The notes beneath the pieces are model-generated. The model did not search any database. It saw only the letters and a list, made by a program, of their open reading frames with translations, and was not told where the DNA came from. The translations under genes were made by a program, and so were the position numbers. A stretch of 64,000 nucleotides of DNA from NCBI RefSeq assembly GCF_026540895.1, contig NZ_JALNUR010000012.1, forward strand, positions 1 to 64,000, in the 5' to 3' direction. Shown here piece after piece: positions 17,860 through 26,403 of the stretch. Positions within the stretch are counted from its first letter, which is position 1; every line of letters starts with the position of its first letter. Source of the stretch: Sphingomonas sp. GM_Shp_1 (GTDB taxonomy: Bacteria; Pseudomonadota; Alphaproteobacteria; Sphingomonadales; Sphingomonadaceae).

Positions 17860-17905
17860 CTTGGGGAGGGGGACCGCTCGCGCCAGCGAGTGGTGGAGGG
17901 GCATT
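17860..17905. repeat. Half copy of the long intergenic element
   Basis: This stretch carries the GGGGAGGGGGACC and GTGGTGGAGGGG module of the long element without its second half. A similar half copy lies at 40093-40121. Confidence 0.55.
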
Positions 17906-17910
17906 CCCCC

Positions 17911-18165
17911 TCAGATCACATATTCCACGCTCTTCATCTGCGCCTGCGCCGCCTGAACCTTGCGCCGCTTGGCGACCATCTCGGCGTATAATCGCGCCAC
18001 CGTATCGCTGCCGGTCGTGGTGCACAGCCCCGGCACCACCGCATGGACGATCGCGCCCAGACCGCCCAGCATCATGATCCCGCCGAACCGCGCCGCGACG
18101 CCGAAATGCTGGAGATAGCTTTCGCCGACACTGTCGGGATGCTCGGTGAACAGGCGACGGAACAT
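17911..18165 (-). CDS. Small membrane protein (DUF6356-like)
   Basis: Protein of 84 residues: an amphipathic start (MFRRLFTEHPDSVGESYLQH), one hydrophobic segment (about residues 28-48, GGIMMLGGLGAIVHAVVPGL), then a charged helical tail with MVAKRRK. From memory it fits DUF6356, a capsule-annotated family of unknown function. It is the third gene of a short minus-strand group after the HTH regulator, with a 59-bp gap that could hold its own promoter. Confidence 0.65.
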   Translation of the reverse strand: MFRRLFTEHPDSVGESYLQHFGVAARFGGIMMLGGLGAIVHAVVPGLCTTTGSDTVARLYAEMVAKRRKVQAAQAQMKSVEYVI

Positions 18166-18224
18166 GGTGTGCGATCTCCTATGGCCGTCCGCCGATCCTA
18201 TCATGATGATGGGGATTGGCCAAA

Positions 18225-18425
18225 TCAGCCGCGCGAGGGACTGACGAAAATCTCCTCGATCGCGCGGTCGAACAGTTCGGCGATCTTGAAGGCGAGGGGC
18301 AGTGACGGGTCGTAGCGGCCCGTCTCGATCGCGTTGACGCTTTGGCGGCTGACCTCCAGCCGCTCGGCCAGCTCCTGCTGGCTCCAGCCCCGCTCGGCGC
18401 GCAGGGTGCGCAGGTGGTTGTTCAC
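18225..18425 (-). CDS. XRE-type HTH regulator (66 residues)
   Basis: Minimal helix-turn-helix protein: VNNHLRTLRAERGWSQQELA, then LEVSRQSVNAIETGRYDPSL, the standard Cro/CI-type five-helix fold with nothing else. GTG 18425 is preferred because it overlaps the stop of the upstream membrane-protein gene (GTGA), implying coupling; ATG 18440 would add five residues. A palindrome upstream of the operon (18874-18889) is a likely autoregulatory site. Confidence 0.8.
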   Translation of the reverse strand: MNNHLRTLRAERGWSQQELAERLEVSRQSVNAIETGRYDPSLPLAFKIAELFDRAIEEIFVSPSRG

Positions 18426-18829
18426 GCCCTCGCCCGCCATTCCTGCACTGCGTTGAAGCCGCCACCGACCCCAAATCCGGCGAACCATATCACGGCCGCA
18501 TAATAGCCAGGCACATGGGGGGCGAGACCGAAGCTCTCCAGAAATCCCCAGGCCGTGGTGATCGACAGGGCAAAGCCGGTTGCCACCAGCGACTGGCGCA
18601 CCAACAGCATCCGGACATATTCGTCACGCATTTCGACCAGCAGGCGGCCAATGACGACGAATACGCCGATGATCGGCAGGGCGGGCAACACGGCGACCAG
18701 ATAGGCCAGCACCCCGGTCGGGTGAGCGTGGCGGAACCCCATATTCGCCCCCACCAGAGCAACGGCGTATAGCGTCATCATAGTGATCAGACGGCGCGTA
18801 TAGCGCTTCATTTCGGGTTGCATGGGCAT
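18422..18829 (-). CDS. Small four-helix membrane protein
   Basis: Polytopic inner-membrane protein of 135 residues with about four hydrophobic helices (near residues 13-30, 38-62, 80-97 and 105-125). Hydrophilic residues DEYVRM sit between helices two and three. It is paired with a 66-residue HTH regulator by a four-base overlap, an arrangement common for small regulator/membrane-protein operons. GGAGG precedes the start. Function unknown. Confidence 0.7.
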   Translation of the reverse strand: MPMQPEMKRYTRRLITMMTLYAVALVGANMGFRHAHPTGVLAYLVAVLPALPIIGVFVVIGRLLVEMRDEYVRMLLVRQSLVATGFALSITTAWGFLESFGLAPHVPGYYAAVIWFAGFGVGGGFNAVQEWRARA

Positions 18830-18856
18830 GACGAGCCTCCTTCGAATGTGAAGGAA

Positions 18857-18899
18857 GCTTTACATGGAAAGCTCGCTTTACGTAAAGCGTCCTTTACGT
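18857..18899. promoter_or_regulatory. Candidate operator of the HTH/membrane-protein operon
   Basis: A perfect 16-bp palindrome CGCTTTACGTAAAGCG (18874-18889) is flanked by half-sites GCTTTACAT (18857-18865) and CTTTACGT (18892-18899). It lies 28-70 bp upstream of the membrane-protein start and reaches into the 3' end of the Mur-ligase gene. Likely target of the 66-residue HTH protein, by position only. Confidence 0.55.
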
Positions 18900-20285
18900 G
18901 GCGGCGAGTTGCTCCACCATGTCCTGCGCCAACAGGCTTAGCGTGTCGTCGCGCGCGCCCATCACCACGATGCGGTCGCCCCCTCGCGCTTCCGCGACCA
19001 GTGCCGCCGCCGCCCCGGCGCGGTCGGCGATGTGGCGGGCGTCGACGCCGCGATCGCCCAGGTCCGCGATGATGTCGGCACTCGTGACCTCGCGCGCGAC
19101 GGTACCGCCGAAATAGGCGGGGTCGGGCATCGCCAGCACGTCGCCGGGCTTCATCCGCGCGGCGATGCTGTCGACCAGTTCGCGGCGCATGACCTTCAGC
19201 GGACCATAGCCATGCGGCTGGAACAGGATCAGCAGGCGTCCCGGAAAGGCATGGAGCGTGTCGAGCGTCGCGGCGATCTTGTCGGGATTGTGGCCGAAAT
19301 CGTCGATCACGGTCACCCCGCCGCCCTCGCCGACCTTTTCGAACCGGCGTTTCAGCCCGGTGAAGCGCTCGACCGCGCGGATCGCGTCGATCAGCGGCAC
19401 GCCCGCCGCCACGCTCGCCCCGATGGCGGCCAGCGCGTTGGAGACATTGTGGCGGCCCGGCACCGACAGGCGGACCCGATAGCCCGCGCCGCCGGTCACC
19501 AGATCGAACTGAATCGCGAAGGGCTCGGGCTTCAGCGCTTCGGCGACCAGATCGGCCGCCCCGCCAACCGCGAAGGTCGTCAGGTTGGGCAGGTCCGCCA
19601 GCAACGCCGCTGTCTCGGCATCGCCGGCATTGGCGACGACGTGGCGTGCGCGCCTGGCGAATCCGCCGAACAGGTCGCGCAATTCCTCCAGCGACTTATG
19701 GTCCAGGCTGACATTGTTCAGCACCGCGATGGCCGGATCATAGAGCGCGATCGAGCCATCGCTTTCGTCCACCTCGCTGACGAACGCCTCGCCGCCGCCG
19801 ACCAGGGCGCTGGCGAAGGGGCTGTCGGGGGAGACGAAGTCTTTCATCACCGCGCCGTTCATCGCGGTCGGGTCGCGGCCGGTCTGGTGCAGGATGAAGG
19901 CGATCATGCCGGTGACGGTCGACTTGCCGCTGGTCCCCGCCACGCCGATCGGCAGGCGGCTTTCGTTGAACAGGCTGGCGAGCATTCGCGCGCGGGTGGC
20001 GCGGGGACAACCCAGCAGGTTGGCGACGACGATGTCGGGCACCGTTTCCTCCACCGCCGCCGAGGCGATGACGAGCTGATCGGCCGAGGTCACGCCTGAT
20101 CCGTCCTGGGGGAACAGCGCGATCCCGGCGGCACGCAGTGCATCGAACTTGGCCGCGACCCGCCCCTGGTCGAGCCCCCGGTCGGAGCCCGCCACCGTCC
20201 ATCCACGCGCGCGCAGGATCATGGCGAGGGGCATCATCCCCGATCCGCCGATGCCCACCAGAAAACAGGAATTGCCGTTGGTCAT
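18894..20285 (-). CDS. Mur ligase family protein (MurC/Mpl-like)
   Basis: Cytoplasmic ATP-dependent ligase of 463 residues with the Mur architecture. It has an N-terminal Rossmann-like domain ([14 protein letters not shown]), a central ATPase with P-loop [16 protein letters not shown] and NNVSLDHK, and a C-terminal ligase domain starting near [11 protein letters not shown]. It resembles MurC and the murein-tripeptide recycling ligase Mpl, but the P-loop reads GTSGKST rather than GTHGKTT. The divergent LD-carboxypeptidase makes a muropeptide recycling role attractive. The exact substrate is open. Confidence 0.8.
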   Translation of the reverse strand: MTNGNSCFLVGIGGSGMMPLAMILRARGWTVAGSDRGLDQGRVAAKFDALRAAGIALFPQDGSGVTSADQLVIASAAVEETVPDIVVANLLGCPRATRARMLASLFNESRLPIGVAGTSGKSTVTGMIAFILHQTGRDPTAMNGAVMKDFVSPDSPFASALVGGGEAFVSEVDESDGSIALYDPAIAVLNNVSLDHKSLEELRDLFGGFARRARHVVANAGDAETAALLADLPNLTTFAVGGAADLVAEALKPEPFAIQFDLVTGGAGYRVRLSVPGRHNVSNALAAIGASVAAGVPLIDAIRAVERFTGLKRRFEKVGEGGGVTVIDDFGHNPDKIAATLDTLHAFPGRLLILFQPHGYGPLKVMRRELVDSIAARMKPGDVLAMPDPAYFGGTVAREVTSADIIADLGDRGVDARHIADRAGAAAALVAEARGGDRIVVMGARDDTLSLLAQDMVEQLAAT

Positions 20286-20372
20286 GGCGCCACGCTATCG
20301 GCGAGTTGGTGGTGCAGGGCAATGCCCGGCCGGATGGGCAGCCCCAAATCGGCAGTGAAGGGACGCGCTGAA

Positions 20373-21188
20373 ATGAAGATCGGAATCCTCGCCCCGGCCA
20401 GCATCGGCAACCCCGCCGCCGAAGCGCCGGTCGGCGCCTTTGCCGCCATTGCCTATCCGCAGGTCGACCTGATCTTTCACCCGCAATGCTATGAGCAGGA
20501 CGGGCATTTCGCGGGGTCCGACGAACGCCGCGCCTCGGCCTTCCTGGAATTCGCCAACGATCCGGGGATCGACGCCATCTGGTTCCTGCGCGGCGGTTAT
20601 GGATCGAACCGCATCCTGTCGCGGGTCATGCCGAACCTCAACGCGGCGGCGGGGCACAAGACCTATATCGGCTATTCCGATCTCGGCTTCGTGCTGGCCG
20701 CACTCTACGCCCGGCGGATCGGGCGGCCGGTGCACGGGCCGATGGCGAGCGATATCCGCCGCCAGCAGGGCGACGTGACCGTGGCGCGCTCGCTCGGCTG
20801 GCTGGTCAGCGGCGACCGGCAGGGGTTGGAGCCCGGGCTCGACGGACGTCCGGCGGCGGCGTTCAACCTGTCGATCCTGCACGCGCTGATCGGAACGCCC
20901 TGGCTGCCCGACCTGACCGACCATGTCCTGATCATCGAGGAGGTGTCGGAACATCTCTATGCGGTCGACCGGATGCTGTTCACCATGGCCAACGCCACCC
21001 AGTTGAAGGGCGTGGCGGGCGTGCGGCTGGGCGCGGTCAGCAACGTCCAGCCCAACGAGCCCGAATGGGGCGAGACACTGGAATATATGATCCAGCGCTG
21101 GTGCGGCGAGATGAGCGTGCCCTATCTTGGACGCGCGCGGATCGGGCATATCCAGGACAATCATGTGGTGCCGTTCGGGATCGTGTGA
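20373..21188 (+). CDS. S66 family LD-carboxypeptidase
   Basis: Serine peptidase of 271 residues, predicted to remove the terminal D-alanine from tetrapeptides in peptidoglycan recycling. The nucleophile elbow is IGYSDLG with S102, after the FLRGGYGS segment. IIEEVSE supplies the candidate acid and GHIQDNHVVPFG the histidine near the C-terminus. ATG 20373 gives the normal family start. It is divergent from the Mur-ligase gene with an 87-bp gap. MccF-like self-immunity function is an alternative, but no antibiotic genes are nearby. Confidence 0.85.
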   Translation: MKIGILAPASIGNPAAEAPVGAFAAIAYPQVDLIFHPQCYEQDGHFAGSDERRASAFLEFANDPGIDAIWFLRGGYGSNRILSRVMPNLNAAAGHKTYIGYSDLGFVLAALYARRIGRPVHGPMASDIRRQQGDVTVARSLGWLVSGDRQGLEPGLDGRPAAAFNLSILHALIGTPWLPDLTDHVLIIEEVSEHLYAVDRMLFTMANATQLKGVAGVRLGAVSNVQPNEPEWGETLEYMIQRWCGEMSVPYLGRARIGHIQDNHVVPFGIV

Positions 21189-21200
21189 GGGAGAGTATAG

Positions 21201-21965
21201 ATGAAGGCATGGACCCTGGGCATGTGCGTCGCGCTGACCACCACGGCGGCGGTGGCGCAGACATCATCGCCTTCGCAGATTCTGGTATCGGCGACGGGCA
21301 CCGCGCAGGCGCCCCCTGACCGGGCGACCATCAGTTACACCGTCCGTGGCGAGGGCGCGACGTCCGACGAGGCGACGACGCGACTGCGCGATCAGGCCAA
21401 GACCATTCGCGCGGGCGCCGAGCAGGTGGTGCGCGGCGCGATGGAATTGCAGACGTCCGACTTCGCAATCCAGCCGGTGCGCTCGCGGGAGTGCAACAGC
21501 GGTTACGGCCAGGTCCAGCTGTCGACTGGCGCCTGCGCGATCCAGGGCTATGTCGCCACCATGCCGGTGCGCATCAGCACGCCCCGCGTCGCCGATGCGG
21601 GTACGCTGGTCGGCGTGATCGGCCGGCTTGGCGGATTGCAGGTCCAGCTTCAGGATTACGGGCTGAGCAACTCGGAGCCCGTGCGTCAGAAGGCCATGCG
21701 GACCGCGCTGGCCGGGGCCAGGGCACAGGCGCAGTTGATCGCGGAAGGATCGGGGCAGAAGCTGGGCAGGTTGCTGCGGGTGCAGGACAGCAATTATCGC
21801 GAAGTCGTGATCGAGATGCCGGAAGGTGCGCCGGCTGGTGCATCCTCCGCGCCGCCCCCGCCTCCTCCTCCGCCGCCGCCTAGCGCGCCTGTCCGTGTCG
21901 ATCTGTCGCCCGCACCCGTCGACTTCAAGGTCACGCTGATGGTGGCCTACGCGATCGATCAATAA
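21201..21965 (+). CDS. Periplasmic SIMPL-domain protein (DUF541)
   Basis: Exported protein of 254 residues with a signal peptide (ending VAQTSS) and the SIMPL/DUF541 domain starting at ILVSATGTAQAPPDRATI and running through the GARAQAQLIAEG and GQKLGRLLRV segments. Such proteins are linked to oxidative or envelope stress but have no agreed activity. Odd feature: a run of ten prolines (about 21854-21883) before the last beta strands, likely to need EF-P. A second SIMPL gene is at 52031-52777. Confidence 0.88.
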   Translation: MKAWTLGMCVALTTTAAVAQTSSPSQILVSATGTAQAPPDRATISYTVRGEGATSDEATTRLRDQAKTIRAGAEQVVRGAMELQTSDFAIQPVRSRECNSGYGQVQLSTGACAIQGYVATMPVRISTPRVADAGTLVGVIGRLGGLQVQLQDYGLSNSEPVRQKAMRTALAGARAQAQLIAEGSGQKLGRLLRVQDSNYREVVIEMPEGAPAGASSAPPPPPPPPPPSAPVRVDLSPAPVDFKVTLMVAYAIDQ

Positions 21966-22144
21966 ACCCCGATCGGCCGCGCGATGTCATGTCGTACGTG
22001 GCGGGGTCTGAAAGCCGGAAGGGCCCGTGTCCCTCTGTGGTGGATAATGATATGGGTCATGATCCGCCCTGGACATGCCGCCTCGCTCCATAAACAGGAT
22101 CAGTTTCGGCGATTTATGCAGAATAATATTGATTCTGTCGGTTC

Positions 22145-22171
22145 GGCAACTTGAACGATCTGCGCTTCGTC
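22145..22171 (+). promoter_or_regulatory. Candidate EcfG-type stress promoter
   Basis: GGCAAC at 22145-22150, a 17-bp spacer, then CGTC at 22168-22171, 31 bp before the KGG gene start. It approximates the alphaproteobacterial general-stress consensus GGAAC-N16/17-CGTT with two mismatches. See findings for similar sites. Confidence 0.35.
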
Positions 22172-22202
22172 TATCTGCCGCGGGGACAGTAGGAGAGACA
22201 TC

Positions 22203-22391
22203 ATGGCAGACAGCAATGGCGGCGGTGGCCGCGAGAACAATCCGGGCAACTTCGCCAATGACCGCGAAAAGGCTTCCGAAGCCGGGCGTAAGGGCGGCCA
22301 GGAGAGCGGCGGCAATTTCAAGAACGATCCCGAACGCGCGGCGGAAGCCGGTTCCAAGGGCGGTCAGGCCAGTCATAGCGGCGATCGCTGA
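22203..22391 (+). CDS. KGG-repeat general stress protein
   Basis: Small hydrophilic protein of 62 residues with two KGG/con-10 repeats: NFANDREKASEAGRKGGQ and NFKNDPERAAEAGSKGGQ. This is the YciG/GsiB-like stress family, usually intrinsically disordered and strongly induced by osmotic or general stress. ATG 22203 follows AGGAGAG. A GC hairpin with T-run ends the unit. It appears to be a single-gene transcript. Confidence 0.88.
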   Translation: MADSNGGGGRENNPGNFANDREKASEAGRKGGQESGGNFKNDPERAAEAGSKGGQASHSGDR

Positions 22392-22398
22392 CCGACAG

Positions 22399-22437
22399 GG
22401 GCGGCGGCGGTAACGGACCGGCGTCGCCCTTTTCTTT
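22399..22437 (+). terminator. Probable intrinsic terminator after the KGG gene
   Basis: Stem GGGCGGCG/CGTCGCCC (one G-T pair) is followed by TTTTCTTTC, a few bases past the stop codon. Confidence 0.5.
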
Positions 22438-22453
22438 CGGCGCGGCAGCTTGC

Positions 22454-22461
22454 GTTAACCA
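22454..22461 (+). promoter_or_regulatory. Candidate CtrA half-site
   Basis: TTAACCAT lies 21 bp upstream of the EAL gene start. It matches the half-site reported for alphaproteobacterial CtrA. One short motif can arise by chance. Confidence 0.3.
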
Positions 22462-22481
22462 TTTGCGCCTAGAGCAAGCGA

Positions 22482-23237
22482 ATGGAAATGCGCAAAATCT
22501 GTACCGGATGCCGCGACGGTGTCGATTTCGAAATCCCGTTCACCATGGCGTTTCAGCCGATCGTGGATACGACCACCGGTCTGCCCTTCGCCTATGAGGC
22601 GCTGATCCGGGGGCTGGAGGGAGAGGGCGCATACAGCGTCCTGTCGCAGGTGACCGAGGCCAATCGCTATTCCTTCGATCAGGCGTGCCGGGTCAAGGCG
22701 ATCGAGACCGCGATGGCGGCGGGGATCATGGGGGGTGACGCGCGGCTGTCGATCAACTTCCTGCCCAATGCGGTCTATTCGCCGATGGCCTGCATCCAGT
22801 TGACCCTGCGCACCGCCCAGGCCCAGGGGCTGCCGGTCGACCGCCTGATCTTCGAATTCACCGAGAATGAGCAGATGGGCTCGCCCGAGCATGTCGCCGG
22901 TATTATCGACACCTATAAGCAGATCGGCTTTTCGGTCGCGATCGACGATTTCGGTTCGGGCCATTCGGGGCTGGACCGGTTCGTCCGTTTCCATCCCGAC
23001 GAGGTCAAGCTCGACATGGAGCTGGTCCGCGACATCGACACCGACCCCCGCCGGCGGGCCATCGTCCGCGCCATGGTCGGCATGTGCGCCGAACTCGATA
23101 CGCTGCTGATCGCCGAGGGGATCGAAACCGCCGCCGAGGCCGCGACCCTGAACGAACTGGGTGTGCGTTATCACCAGGGCTATTGGTATGCCCGCCCCGC
23201 GCTGGGGGTGTTGCCGGCGGTGCAGGGCCACGCCTGA
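22482..23237 (+). CDS. EAL-domain c-di-GMP phosphodiesterase
   Basis: Stand-alone EAL protein of 251 residues predicted to hydrolyse cyclic di-GMP. The signature YEALIRG is at 38-44 (E39), DDFGSGHSGL follows mid-protein, then KLDMELV and AEGIET, so all main catalytic residues seem present and it is probably active. The N-terminus has a CxxC pair (C7, C10) before the domain and no membrane helix or sensor, so it is cytoplasmic. ATG 22482 or 22488 are both possible. A TTAACCAT motif lies just upstream. Confidence 0.9.
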   Translation: MEMRKICTGCRDGVDFEIPFTMAFQPIVDTTTGLPFAYEALIRGLEGEGAYSVLSQVTEANRYSFDQACRVKAIETAMAAGIMGGDARLSINFLPNAVYSPMACIQLTLRTAQAQGLPVDRLIFEFTENEQMGSPEHVAGIIDTYKQIGFSVAIDDFGSGHSGLDRFVRFHPDEVKLDMELVRDIDTDPRRRAIVRAMVGMCAELDTLLIAEGIETAAEAATLNELGVRYHQGYWYARPALGVLPAVQGHA

Positions 23238-23425
23238 GCCTCGATGCGATTGGGGACATCTACGGGTTGGAGCGCCTCTTCGCAGGTCCCAGTAGCCAGC
23301 TCTGGTTCAAGGTCTCCCCCTTTCTCCCTTTGCATATTCTGCGCAGTCCTGGCCATCAGGGGTTTCCAATCAGCATCGATATGGCATGCTGGAGTGAAAC
23401 CGGCTCTGTAAGGACTGTGGGGTAT

Positions 23426-24088
23426 ATGGCGGATGAGTGTGGCAATTGCGGTGCCAAAATTGTTGAGGCATCCACCTTTCGCACTGGAAATGCACGGAAA
23501 TCTCCAGCGGATGTGAAGATCGTAAATTTCTTCGAGAATGGAGAATATACTGATCTTTGTGAAAAATGTGGCGAAACACTTGTCTATTACAGTAGGAAAA
23601 AAATCAGCGAGCAAGCCGGTGCCTTGAAGCAAAAGCTACAGACCAATATCGAGAATTTCCCGATGTATACAGTCTCGACCCTGCCGGAGGGCTGTCGTGT
23701 CAAGTTAAAGAACATGGTGACAGCCAATGTCACGGTCGGCACGGGCTTCTTTAACGAATTCAGTCAAGGCGTGTCTGACATGTTCGGTGCCGTCAATGTC
23801 AGTTCCGGCATGAGTCACAAGGTCAATCGTGGCGAGGCGGCGGCGCGATCCATATTGGTCGAAAAAGCCTTGTCGATGGGGGCCAACTGCATTCTGGCCG
23901 TTGATATCGACTACGGCGTCACCGGTAATAATGCGGCAACGGTCAATATGCAGGGAACCGCCGTGGCCGTTGAAAATTTGGATATCGTGATGGACGAGCA
24001 GGAACGGCTCGGTGTCGAGATTATCGTCGAGGCCTATCGCCAACTGCTTCGCCTCGACCGCTGGAGGGCCGGAGATTTCTTGGATTGA
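23426..24088 (+). CDS. YbjQ-like protein with N-terminal zinc ribbon
   Basis: Protein of 220 residues in two parts. The first 55 residues form a probable zinc ribbon with C5/C8 and C45/C48. Residues from about 95 match the YbjQ / putative heavy-metal-binding family (GTGFFNEFSQGVSDMFGAV, then EAAARSILVEKALSMGANCILAVDIDY). YbjQ proteins form pentamers of unknown function. Base composition is clearly lower in GC than both neighbours, with AT-rich codons, which suggests horizontal acquisition. ATG 23426 is chosen; an in-frame ATG at 23381 and the open frame upstream lack protein-like sequence. Confidence 0.75.
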   Translation: MADECGNCGAKIVEASTFRTGNARKSPADVKIVNFFENGEYTDLCEKCGETLVYYSRKKISEQAGALKQKLQTNIENFPMYTVSTLPEGCRVKLKNMVTANVTVGTGFFNEFSQGVSDMFGAVNVSSGMSHKVNRGEAAARSILVEKALSMGANCILAVDIDYGVTGNNAATVNMQGTAVAVENLDIVMDEQERLGVEIIVEAYRQLLRLDRWRAGDFLD

Positions 24089-24294
24089 CGGGACGCTATT
24101 GGAAGACCGCCAAACCGATTCGGATGTTCCTGTTCAGGGGCCCGTACCGGAGCGCTGGCCGTGGACGCTAGCCTTATGCCGGCCATCGTTCGGCTGCTTG
24201 GAGGGGCATGTACGCCGCGCAGTTTCTTCCCTATAGAGCCCCCGCGCCGGGTGGATCGCCCGCGCATCATCCCTAGCTATCGAAGAGAGTATCC

Positions 24295-26298
24295 ATGTCC
24301 GCGATGTTCCGTATCACGCTGCCCGACGGTTCCGTCCGTGAGGTCGCGCCCGGAACTACCCCCGCGGACATCGCCGCCGCGATCGGGCCGGGGCTGGCCA
24401 AGGCCGCCATCGCCGCGCGCGTGGATGGCGAGCTGCGCGACATCATGCGCCCGTTCGAGGGGGACTCCGCCCTCGCGCTGGTGACCGCGAAGGACGAGGC
24501 GGACGCGCTCGAACTCGCCCGCCACGACTATGCGCACGTTCTGGCCGAGGCGGTGCAGGCGCTGTTCCCCGGCACGCAGATCACCTTCGGCCCCGCGACC
24601 GATGACGGTTTCTACTACGACTTCGCGCCGAAGGACCGACCCTTCACCGAGGAAGACCTGCCCGCCATCGAGGCCAAGATGCGCGAGATCATCGCCAAGG
24701 ACGAGCCGCTGATCCGCGAGGTCTGGACCCGCGAGCAGCTGATCGAGCGCTGGAAGGCGCAGGGCGAGACCTTCAAGGCCGAGTGGGCCGCCGAACTGCC
24801 CGATGACGAGGAACTGACCGTCTATCGCGCGGGGCGCGGCGAGGACGCCTGGCTCGACATGTGCCGGGGGCCGCATCTCGCCTCGACCGGCAAGCTCGAT
24901 CCCAATGCCTTCAAGCTGACCCGCGTGTCGGGCGCCTATTGGCGCGGCGACCAGAAGAACGCGATGCTCAGCCGCATCTACGGCACCGGCTGGCTGAACA
25001 AGAAGCAGCTCGCCGAGCATCTGACGCGCCTGGAAGAGGCCGCCAAGCGCGACCATCGCAAGCTGGGCAATGAGATGGACCTGTTCCACCTCCAGCAGGA
25101 AGCGCATGGCTCGGTCTTCTGGCATCCCAAGGGCTATCGCATCTGGCGCGAGCTGGAGGCCTATATGCGTCGCGCGATCGACGCGGGCGGCTATCGCGAG
25201 GTCAAGACCCCGCAGGTCATGGACGCGCGCCAATGGGAACAGTCCGGCCATTGGGGCAAGTATCGCGAGAATATGTTCGTGATCCCCGACGAGGTGCCGA
25301 ACGTCGAGGACGAGGGCCCGCTGGTGTCGGACGATGCGCAGTGGATGGCGCTGAAGCCGATGAACTGCCCGGCGCACGTCCTGATCTTCCGCCAGGGGAT
25401 CAAGTCCTATCGCGACCTGCCCTTGCGCTTCTACGAGAATGGCTGCTGCCACCGCAACGAGCCGCATGGCGCGCTGCACGGCCTGATGCGCGTGCGCCAA
25501 TTCACCCAGGACGACGCACACATCTTCTGCCGCGAGGACCAGATCGTCGAGGAAGTCCGCGCCTTTTGCGAACTGGCGGACCGGATCTACAAGGATTTCG
25601 GCTTCACCTATTCGATCAAGCTGGCGCTGCGCCCCGAAAAGCGCTTCGGCACCGAAGAGATGTGGGACATGGCCGAAACCGAGTTGCGCGACGCGGTCGT
25701 GCGGGCGGGGCTGGCGACCGAGCAATATGGCTGGGAAGAGCTGCCGGGCGAGGGGGCTTTCTATGCGCCCAAGCTGGAATGGCATCTGACCGACGCGATC
25801 GGCCGGACCTGGCAGGTCGGCACCATCCAGTCGGACCGGGTTCTGCCCGAGCGACTCGACGCGTCCTATATCGGCGAGGATGGCGAGCGGCACCGCCCGA
25901 TCATGCTCCACCGCGCGATCTTCGGATCCTATGAGCGGTTCATCGGCATCCTGATCGAACATTATGCGGGCCGCTTCCCCGTCTGGCTCGCGCCGGTCCA
26001 GGCGGTGGTCGCGACCATCGTGTCGGATGCGGATGGCTATGCGGAAGAGGCGGCGGCGAAGCTGGCCGCGGCGGGCATCCGGGTCGAGACCGATCTGCGC
26101 AACGAGAAGATCAACTACAAGGTGCGCGAGCACTCGGTCGCCAAGGTGCCCGTGCTGCTGGTCGTCGGCAAGCGCGAGGCCGAGGAGGGCAAGGTCGCCG
26201 TCCGCCGTCTGGGAAGCCAGGCCCAGGAGGTGATGACGCTGGACGAGGCCATCGCGATGCTGCGCGACGAGGCCACTCCGCCCGATCTGCGCGGCTGA
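24295..26298 (+). CDS. thrS: Threonine-tRNA ligase
   Basis: Class II synthetase of 667 residues that charges tRNA-Thr. Domains in order: TGS (1-60), editing domain with [10 protein letters not shown] (near 76) and the C/H pair in MCRGPHL, catalytic core with the zinc ligands in [22 protein letters not shown] and the motif-3 region, and the anticodon-binding domain from about residue 560. Length is normal. It is followed by infC, as in many bacteria. AGAGAG precedes the ATG. The 206-bp gap upstream shows no gene or T-box. Confidence 0.97.
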   Translation: MSAMFRITLPDGSVREVAPGTTPADIAAAIGPGLAKAAIAARVDGELRDIMRPFEGDSALALVTAKDEADALELARHDYAHVLAEAVQALFPGTQITFGPATDDGFYYDFAPKDRPFTEEDLPAIEAKMREIIAKDEPLIREVWTREQLIERWKAQGETFKAEWAAELPDDEELTVYRAGRGEDAWLDMCRGPHLASTGKLDPNAFKLTRVSGAYWRGDQKNAMLSRIYGTGWLNKKQLAEHLTRLEEAAKRDHRKLGNEMDLFHLQQEAHGSVFWHPKGYRIWRELEAYMRRAIDAGGYREVKTPQVMDARQWEQSGHWGKYRENMFVIPDEVPNVEDEGPLVSDDAQWMALKPMNCPAHVLIFRQGIKSYRDLPLRFYENGCCHRNEPHGALHGLMRVRQFTQDDAHIFCREDQIVEEVRAFCELADRIYKDFGFTYSIKLALRPEKRFGTEEMWDMAETELRDAVVRAGLATEQYGWEELPGEGAFYAPKLEWHLTDAIGRTWQVGTIQSDRVLPERLDASYIGEDGERHRPIMLHRAIFGSYERFIGILIEHYAGRFPVWLAPVQAVVATIVSDADGYAEEAAAKLAAAGIRVETDLRNEKINYKVREHSVAKVPVLLVVGKREAEEGKVAVRRLGSQAQEVMTLDEAIAMLRDEATPPDLRG

Positions 26299-26315
26299 AT
26301 CCACAAATGATCAAG

Positions 26316-26345
26316 GAAAGGGCGGGACATGTGTCTCGCCCTTTC
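26316..26345 (+). other. Strong hairpin between thrS and infC
   Basis: Arms of 14 bp (GAAAGGGCGGGACA and TGTCTCGCCCTTTC) with one G-T pair and a 2-nt loop, starting 18 bp past the thrS stop and 55 bp before the infC start. The following AAATTT is not a clean T-run, so it could act as a partial terminator or a processing/leader structure. Confidence 0.6.
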
Positions 26346-26387
26346 AAATTTGCGCCCGATCGCCTATATTGGACGGGTAATTGCCAC

Positions 26388-26403
26388 AGGAGAAATACCC
26401 ATA
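26388..26403 (+). promoter_or_regulatory. Ribosome-binding site that selects an ATA start for infC
   Basis: AGGAGA at 26388-26393 stands 7 nt before ATA at 26401, but 19 nt before the first in-frame ATG at 26413. IF3 genes are well known for rare AUU-class starts used in autoregulation, so ATA is the better candidate here. Confidence 0.55.

Noticed and set aside
24089-24294. T-box or other leader before thrS
   Set aside because: No specifier-loop structure or terminator/antiterminator was seen in these 206 bp.
24277-26304. 675-residue ORF opposite thrS
   Set aside because: Mirrors thrS with a composition typical of antisense GC-rich DNA and no recognisable domain.
26329-26400. Longer infC start at ATG 26329
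   Set aside because: It lies inside the hairpin and adds residues not seen in IF3; the ribosome-binding site points to 26401.
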